From Allofournierella sp. (GTDB lineage: Bacteria > Bacillota > Clostridia > Oscillospirales > Ruminococcaceae): 64,000 nucleotides of DNA. Position 1 is the first letter of the stretch, and every line of letters starts with the position of its first letter. The stretch covers positions 23,924-87,923 of the forward strand of contig JAHHRU010000008.1 of assembly GCA_020025635.1 (NCBI GenBank), read 5' to 3'. The position numbers and the translations under genes are program-made. Shown here one piece after another: positions 59,376-64,000 of the stretch. The notes under the pieces were generated by a model that was not told where the DNA came from, did no database searches, and worked only from the letters and a program-made list of their open reading frames with translations.

Positions 59376-60326
59376 TTATTCCGCAGGGCCTGCATCCTTC
59401 GGCGGCTTTTCATCCTTTTCAAAATTGAGGACCGGTTTTTTTGCCTTTTGGTCTTTTGTGCGCAGCTCCGGGGCATGGAAGCCCTCGCCGAACACCTCGT
59501 TGGTTTCGCTGATCATCACCATTGCCTTGTGATCCACCTCGTGGGCGGCGCAGCGCACCTTGTACACCTCATTGTTGGAGCAGGCACACACCACCATATA
59601 GCGGTGCTGGCCGGAATAGCTGCCCACCACATCCACCAGGGTGGAGCCCCGCTCCACAGCTTCGTCGATGGCACGGCTCACCTGGGGGCCGTAATCGGTA
59701 ATGATCAGGGCCATTTTGCCGCTGCCTGCACCGTACATGATCTTATCCATCACAATGGTAAGGGCAAAGGCGTTGATCATGCCGTAAAGGGCCGAGTCGA
59801 TATCGCCGAACACCGGGACGCCGGCCAGGATGATGGCCACATCGATGACCAGGCTGATCTGGCCCAGGCTCACATGGGGCATGCGCCGTTTTGCGGCATG
59901 GATCAAAAAGTCGGCGCCGCCGGTGGAGGAGCCCCGCATGTAAATAAGGGCAAGGCCCGCACCCATCAAGATGCCGCTGAACAGGGCCGCCAGCAGCCGG
60001 CTGCCGGAATAGGCCGGGAATCGCGGCAGGATCACGTCCATGATCAGGGTGCTGATGATCATGGTTCGGATGCTTTTTAAAAAGAACATATGCCCCAGCG
60101 TTCGGAATGTGAGCAGGATGATGGGGATATTGAGAAGCAGTGTCAGGGTGCCGATGGGAATGACCTTGAACACATGGTAGATCAGCAGCGCCACGCCGCT
60201 GATGCCGCCGGGGGCAAACCCGGCCCGGGCCGCAAAGGTGTAAACACCCATGCCGAACAACAGGCTGCCCAGCAGATCGAATAGGATATCCAGCGCAAAT
60301 TCCTTGCGCCGCTCCGCTTTTTCCAT
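59376..60326 (-). CDS. YitT-family membrane protein
   Basis: 316 residues: about five to six membrane helices (up to ~200; FAPGGISGVALLIYH, GSSTGGADFLI) followed by a cytoplasmic DUF2179 domain (~225-290: ALIITDYGPQVSRAIDEAVERG, SGQHRYMVVCACSNNEVYKV). Function is unknown, though some members affect transport or stress tolerance. ATG 60326 follows AAGGAGG; an earlier ATG eight codons upstream has no site. Confidence 0.85.
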   Translation of the reverse strand: MEKAERRKEFALDILFDLLGSLLFGMGVYTFAARAGFAPGGISGVALLIYHVFKVIPIGTLTLLLNIPIILLTFRTLGHMFFLKSIRTMIISTLIMDVILPRFPAYSGSRLLAALFSGILMGAGLALIYMRGSSTGGADFLIHAAKRRMPHVSLGQISLVIDVAIILAGVPVFGDIDSALYGMINAFALTIVMDKIMYGAGSGKMALIITDYGPQVSRAIDEAVERGSTLVDVVGSYSGQHRYMVVCACSNNEVYKVRCAAHEVDHKAMVMISETNEVFGEGFHAPELRTKDQKAKKPVLNFEKDEKPPKDAGPAE

Positions 60327-60370
60327 AAAAACCCTCCTTAAGCGGTTCATAAGACCGAAAATATGTTTTC

Positions 60371-60379
60371 ATTATACCA
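60371..60379 (-). promoter_or_regulatory. extended -10 promoter of the YitT gene
   Basis: Minus strand TGG-TATAAT ~45 bases upstream of the start; no clear -35. Confidence 0.5.
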
Positions 60380-60451
60380 TGAAATGGTGCCAAAAGGGAA
60401 TCTTTTGCCCGGCTCTTGCCTGCAAAGCGGGGATATGCCCTGTTTTGTTTT

Positions 60452-60491
60452 GCAAAAAAGCTCCCCCGGCCGCAAGGGCCGGGGGAGCTTT
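60452..60491 (-). terminator. terminator of the Cys-repeat surface protein gene
   Basis: AAAGCTCCCCCGGCC pairs with GGCCGGGGGAGCTTT, GCAAG-type loop; T6 on the minus strand. Confidence 0.85.
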
Positions 60492-60536
60492 CATTGGATT
60501 TTCGGTTTCAGTTCAGGCGATCGGCGCTGCGGCAGA

Positions 60537-63401
60537 TCATTCCTGATTTTTTCTGCTCTTGACCAGCAGGAACACAATGAAGCTGATGAGCACAGCTGCC
60601 GCCGCAATCAGCAGCCAGATCCACCAGGCAAAGCCGGAAGCATCCGTCTCGGCGGGCTGGGCCTCGCTTTCGGCATTCGGCTCAGCGGTGGGCGCAGACT
60701 CGGCAGGCTCCGGGGTGGTGGTGGGGGCAGGCTCGGGAGCCTTGGTGGGCTCTGGGGTCCCGGTGGGCTTGGGCTCTTCGGTCTCGGCCGGCTCGGGCGC
60801 AGGCTCGGGCTTGGGCTTTTGGGTGTTCGGGTTTGCATAGCTGCGGCCGATGTAGGCGGTGAGATCGGTCAGGTTGTGGCCGTTGTCCGGGTCGAAACCG
60901 GTGCAGGCCAGATCCAGGCCGTTGAACACAAACTTATCGCCGCCCCGCACAAAGGTGACGGTAACGTCACGGCCGAAGAAGGCCTGCCAGACGTAATGGG
61001 GGACCGCGACCTCCCGGCCCACATCCTTCTGATAACGGCCTGCCTTGATTCCTGCAATGGCGGCCCGAACCGCCTGCCAGTCAAATTCCGGCTGGGGGGC
61101 GGGGGTGGGCTTTGCGGGCTGGGCCGGGCCTTCCGGCTGAGCGGGCGGCTCGGTGGGCTTTTCGGTGGGCTGAACCGGCGGCTCGGTGGGTTTTTCGGTA
61201 GGCTGGACCGGCGGCTCGGTGGGCTTTTCGGTAGGCTGGACCGGCGGTTCGGTGGGCTTGGCGGGCTGCACGGTGAACTCATTCAGACCGAATTCGCTTT
61301 CCACCGGCAGGCACAGGCGGCCATCCCGCAGGGCCGCATTGGCGGTGTAGGAATGGGTGCTGCCATCGGCAGTGCGCTGGGTCACTGCGGCGGCGGCCCC
61401 CTCCTTGACAAAACCGGCGGGCAGGGGAATTTCCAGAGAAACCTTGCCGACCTGCTGCATCGTTTCGTTCACGATCATCACCGCATTGCGGTTTTCGCCC
61501 TGAAGCACGATCGCCTCGCCGGGCTTTGCGATGGTAAGGAACATCTGATAGCGGGGAACGATGTTCCACTGAACACTCTTCTGTTCACCCTGCACTGCCA
61601 GCTTCTGGAGCGTTGCTTCCAGGTAATACTGGGACAGGATGCGGGGCTCCCGGCCGTCCGGCACAATGATATTATTTTCATCTTCCAGCTTTACGCAGGC
61701 GTCGTACCGGCCCAGGCGGTTTTTAGCGGTGAGCTCACGGGCGAGCTTGTCGAGGCTTTCGGAGTTTGCCAGGATATCCTGGGGCTTGAGGCTGCCGAGC
61801 AGGTCCTGAGCGGCCTTTTTGTCCGCCTCCGATGCGGCCGCATCGGCCGGCAGGGGGCAGATCACAGTGGCGGCCCGCTGAGTGTCGGCTGCCACCAGCC
61901 AATCGGTCACATCCAGGAGCTCATGATAGCCCTGCTCTTCCAGATAATTCTTGTTGCAGAGAGAGCAGTGCCAGTACTCCAGATTGCCGGGCTTTTCCTC
62001 GGTGGGGTAAATCGCCGGCACATGGGTCATCTGGTGGCTCAGGAAAGGGATCTCCTCGGTTTTCTTATTTTGGCACCGACTGCAGGTGAAGGTCTTTTCG
62101 CCTCTTTCGGTGCAGGAGGGCTGCTTGGTGATCACTCCCTCGTCGTAGCTGTGCCCAAGGGCGGCCACGGGGCGGGTCTCGGTTGCGCCGCAGACCGAGC
62201 AGGTGCGTGTTTCCTCGCCTTCCACTTCGCAGGTGGGGGCAGTGGTCTGCTTCCACTCACCGAACTGATGGCTGCCGGTGGCCTTATCAACAATATCCGT
62301 AATGGAGGTATTGCCGGCGCCGTCTGCAAAGTTCAGCTGGCAGCGCTCGCAGTGCCAATATTCCACAGTGCCGTCTTTTTCGCAGGTGGCGGGCACGGCT
62401 TCATGATGGGTCATATCATGGCCCAGGGGCTGAATGACCAGCTGGCTTTGGTTCAGCTCGGTTTGGGCATTCTCATCGGCAAAATTTTTGCCGCAGTTTT
62501 CACAGCTCCAGTAAGCCGGACTGCCTGCCTGGGTGCAGGTGGCGGCCTTTGCCGGGTGGGCGGTCAATTTGTGGGTCAGGGCGGGGATGACCAGAGCCTG
62601 ATCGCTCAGCCAACCGGTCCCGTCCTTGTTTTCATAGTTACCATTGCACCGCTTGCAGTGCCAATGTGCTTTTGTACCCGGTGTGCCGCAGGCTGCAGGC
62701 ACCTCCGGAAGCGACTCCATATCGTGGCCCAGGGCCGGGGTTTTGTTTTGTCTCGTTACAAGGCCGCAGACGTTGCATTTTACCTCAGTCCAGCCCTGTT
62801 CTGTGCAGGTGGCGTCCTTCGTGCGGATGGTCTGCCATTGGTGAGGCTCTTTTTCAAGCTCCCGCTTGCAGTCAAGACACTCTTTCCAGTGGACTTTATC
62901 GTTGCCCATGTTTTTCCAGTTCGAGGGCCTATGAGACTCCGGCGAGGTTTCCTGCGAACATATTTTGCATTGTTTGTGGTGTTCCGTTTTATTCTGCACC
63001 CACATCCAATCATGCTTATGCCACACGGCATTTACGGTGGTATTCGCATCCAGAGTGAGTGTATCGCCGGCTTTGTACTCCCTGCCGTTTATTTCCCATG
63101 CGGTAAAGCCATGGTCGTTGGACGGAGGGGTAAAAATATCCTCAGGCAGCAGCGCGAAAGGCACACCTGCATCAACCGTCTGGTCTTGTACTTGATCACC
63201 AGAAACATAATGAATGGTGATTTTGCCTGCCGCTTTGCCGGCGGGATCGTTCAGCGGGTTTTCAAATGTGATCGGCTGCACGCTTTCCAGGCTGGCGGGC
63301 TGTTCCGCAAGGCCGGCGGCAAGGGCAGGGCTCTGCACCGCACTCAGCACCATAGCGGCTGCAAGCACTCCGCTGAAAAGCCGGTGGATCTTCTTTTTCA
63401 C
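60537..63401 (-). CDS. Cys-repeat cell-surface protein with Pro/Thr spacer and C-terminal membrane anchor
   Basis: 954 residues. GTG 63401 with AAGGAGG upstream begins a signal peptide (KKKIHRLF, cleaved near SPALA). A short domain follows, then ~370 residues of repeats with paired cysteines (CxxC) every 35-45 residues and the phrase ALGHD/CTEQG, common in Clostridial surface proteins; they may bind zinc or form Cys-Cys folds. A further domain (~540-745) precedes tandem PTEKPTEPPVQ repeats (61145-61260), a small domain (~790-860) and a second Pro/Glu/Ala spacer. One helix WWIWLLIAAAAVLISFIVFL and a KSRKNQE tail anchor it; no LPxTG. Probably adhesion or cell-wall display. Confidence 0.75.
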   Translation of the reverse strand: MKKKIHRLFSGVLAAAMVLSAVQSPALAAGLAEQPASLESVQPITFENPLNDPAGKAAGKITIHYVSGDQVQDQTVDAGVPFALLPEDIFTPPSNDHGFTAWEINGREYKAGDTLTLDANTTVNAVWHKHDWMWVQNKTEHHKQCKICSQETSPESHRPSNWKNMGNDKVHWKECLDCKRELEKEPHQWQTIRTKDATCTEQGWTEVKCNVCGLVTRQNKTPALGHDMESLPEVPAACGTPGTKAHWHCKRCNGNYENKDGTGWLSDQALVIPALTHKLTAHPAKAATCTQAGSPAYWSCENCGKNFADENAQTELNQSQLVIQPLGHDMTHHEAVPATCEKDGTVEYWHCERCQLNFADGAGNTSITDIVDKATGSHQFGEWKQTTAPTCEVEGEETRTCSVCGATETRPVAALGHSYDEGVITKQPSCTERGEKTFTCSRCQNKKTEEIPFLSHQMTHVPAIYPTEEKPGNLEYWHCSLCNKNYLEEQGYHELLDVTDWLVAADTQRAATVICPLPADAAASEADKKAAQDLLGSLKPQDILANSESLDKLARELTAKNRLGRYDACVKLEDENNIIVPDGREPRILSQYYLEATLQKLAVQGEQKSVQWNIVPRYQMFLTIAKPGEAIVLQGENRNAVMIVNETMQQVGKVSLEIPLPAGFVKEGAAAAVTQRTADGSTHSYTANAALRDGRLCLPVESEFGLNEFTVQPAKPTEPPVQPTEKPTEPPVQPTEKPTEPPVQPTEKPTEPPAQPEGPAQPAKPTPAPQPEFDWQAVRAAIAGIKAGRYQKDVGREVAVPHYVWQAFFGRDVTVTFVRGGDKFVFNGLDLACTGFDPDNGHNLTDLTAYIGRSYANPNTQKPKPEPAPEPAETEEPKPTGTPEPTKAPEPAPTTTPEPAESAPTAEPNAESEAQPAETDASGFAWWIWLLIAAAAVLISFIVFLLVKSRKNQE
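61145..61260 (-). repeat. 33-bp tandem repeat coding PTEKPTEPPVQ
   Basis: About 3.5 copies of an 11-residue unit in the surface protein, with near-identical DNA (cggtgggcttttcggtaggc-type units). Such repeats change copy number by slippage and lengthen the wall-spanning stalk. Confidence 0.8.
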
Positions 63402-63469
63402 TGCAATTCCTCCTTCAAGGATACCCCTGTTCACTCTTTGCATTTCAAAAAGCGAAATATGTTTTGCTT

Positions 63470-63498
63470 ATTATAGCACGGCAATTTCCGTTTCTCAA
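63470..63498 (-). promoter_or_regulatory. promoter of the Cys-repeat surface protein
   Basis: Minus strand: TTGAGA (63493-63498), 17 bases, TATAAT with extended TGC (63470-63475). Confidence 0.75.
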
Positions 63499-63689
63499 TA
63501 AAGCTTCTCGACTTTGTTGGATTTTTGGCAATGCATTTTAACCAAATTTTTCGCAAATAAAACGTCGATTTTTTACCAGTGCCGCCGCTTGCGGCCGCAC
63601 ACCCGTTTTGCCGGTTTGTATTAGCAAACTGCCCCCCTCTTTGCTAAGGAAAAAAGGAGCTTTTTCCCTTCGAAAAAAACGGATTTTTC

Positions 63690-63731
63690 CCAGCAAAACA
63701 GCCCCCGGCCTGTGCGGCCGGGGGCTGTTTT
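63690..63731 (-). terminator. terminator of the second surface protein
   Basis: AAAACAGCCCCCGGCC (63695-63710) pairs perfectly with 63716-63731. On the minus strand the tail GCTGGG is less T-rich, but the stem is very strong. Confidence 0.75.
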
Positions 63732-63774
63732 CATCGGGTTTTCTTTTTTCCTTCATCCAAGGCCCTGCGGCCGA

Positions 63775-64000
63775 TCATTCCTGATTTTTTCTGCCTTTGA
63801 CCAGCAGGAACACGATGAAGCCAAGAAGCACAGCGGCCGCCGCAATCAGCAGCCAGATCCACCAGGCAAAGCCGGGAGCATCCGCTTTTGCGGGCTGGGC
63901 CTCGCTTTCGGCATCCGGTTCAGCGGTGGGCGCAGGCTCCTGGGTGGGCTTCGGGGTGGGGGAAGGCTCGGGAGCCTTGGTGGGCTGCGGGGTCTCGGTG
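63775..64000 (-). CDS. C-terminal part of a tandem paralogue of the surface protein (runs off the window)
   Basis: Only the last ~75 codons are inside the window. They encode a Pro/Thr/Glu-rich spacer (TKAPEPSPTP), then ADAPGFAWWIWLLIAAAA and the tail KGRKNQE, nearly the same as the end of the protein at 60537-63401. DNA identity is also high, so this is a recent tandem duplication. The start lies beyond the window. Confidence 0.8.
   Translation of the reverse strand, partial: TETPQPTKAPEPSPTPKPTQEPAPTAEPDAESEAQPAKADAPGFAWWIWLLIAAAAVLLGFIVFLLVKGRKNQE

Noticed and set aside
60537..60700. Sortase anchoring of the surface protein
   Set aside because: The C-terminus has a membrane helix and basic tail but no LPxTG-like motif before it.
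61145..61260. CRISPR array
   Set aside because: The repeats are directly adjacent, in frame and coding for a Pro/Thr stalk; there are no unique spacers and no cas genes.
60363..63476. A 1037-codon open frame on the plus strand opposite the surface protein gene
   Set aside because: It mirrors the minus-strand gene, whose signal peptide, Cys repeats, anchor, ribosome binding site, promoter and terminator are all coherent. The plus frame has low-complexity Gly/Leu/Arg runs and no ribosome binding site.

Overview
The window looks like a stretch of chromosome from a strictly anaerobic, fairly GC-rich gut Firmicute of class Clostridia, probably an Oscillospiraceae/Ruminococcaceae member related to Faecalibacterium or Subdoligranulum. 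This placement is inference. It rests on strong AGGAGG-type ribosome binding sites, sigma-A promoters (TTGACA/TATAAT, often with an extended TGn), Cys-type sulfatases with an oxygen-sensitive radical-SAM maturase, a 2[4Fe-4S] ferredoxin, and a holB/ricT/darA/rsmI cluster like the one near the Bacillus origin. No rRNA, CRISPR array, integrase or transposase was found.

1-17.7 kb is a sulfated-glycan utilisation region. It holds KDPG aldolase and KDG kinase (uronic-acid catabolism), three Cys-type sulfatases, their maturase anSME, an SGNH esterase, a sugar ABC importer (binding protein plus two permeases) and a DUF5107 protein. A divergent LacI-type regulator fused to a binding-protein-like domain faces the importer across a promoter that carries a LacI-style palindrome. 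17.7-20.3 kb is an AT-rich insert (acetyltransferase, small membrane protein, broken hydrolase) bounded by two oppositely oriented copies of a repeat/terminator element. 20.3-31 kb carries an SDR/APC-permease pair, a DUF4230 protein, chorismate mutase, an ECF S component, an M42 peptidase, and an RND transporter overlapping a GLUG-repeat surface protein. A GH43-like hydrolase follows at 31.2-32.2 kb.

32.4-36.0 kb is the most unusual part. Two paralogous DGQHR-motif (DndB-like) proteins flank an HNH endonuclease. They are preceded by a promoter set between two identically spaced inverted repeats and lie next to a tRNA-Ser gene. No dnd/ssp modification genes are present, so this is a candidate undescribed DNA-targeting or defence island.

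36-50 kb has a GIY-YIG/acetyltransferase fusion, a MYG1 protein, a cell-wall amidase, a complete oligopeptide/dipeptide ABC operon, tRNA-Arg, a NERD-like protein, cardiolipin synthase and an SdpR/SdpI-like pair with twin operators. 50-60.3 kb is mostly housekeeping on the minus strand: uridine phosphorylase, phosphodiesterase, rsmI, trmN6-like methyltransferase, ferredoxin, ricT, holB, darA, a rhomboid-fold protein and a YitT protein. 60.5-64 kb holds two tandem paralogous Cys-repeat surface proteins; the second runs off the window. Most start codons were chosen from ribosome binding sites and may lie upstream or downstream of the longest open frame.
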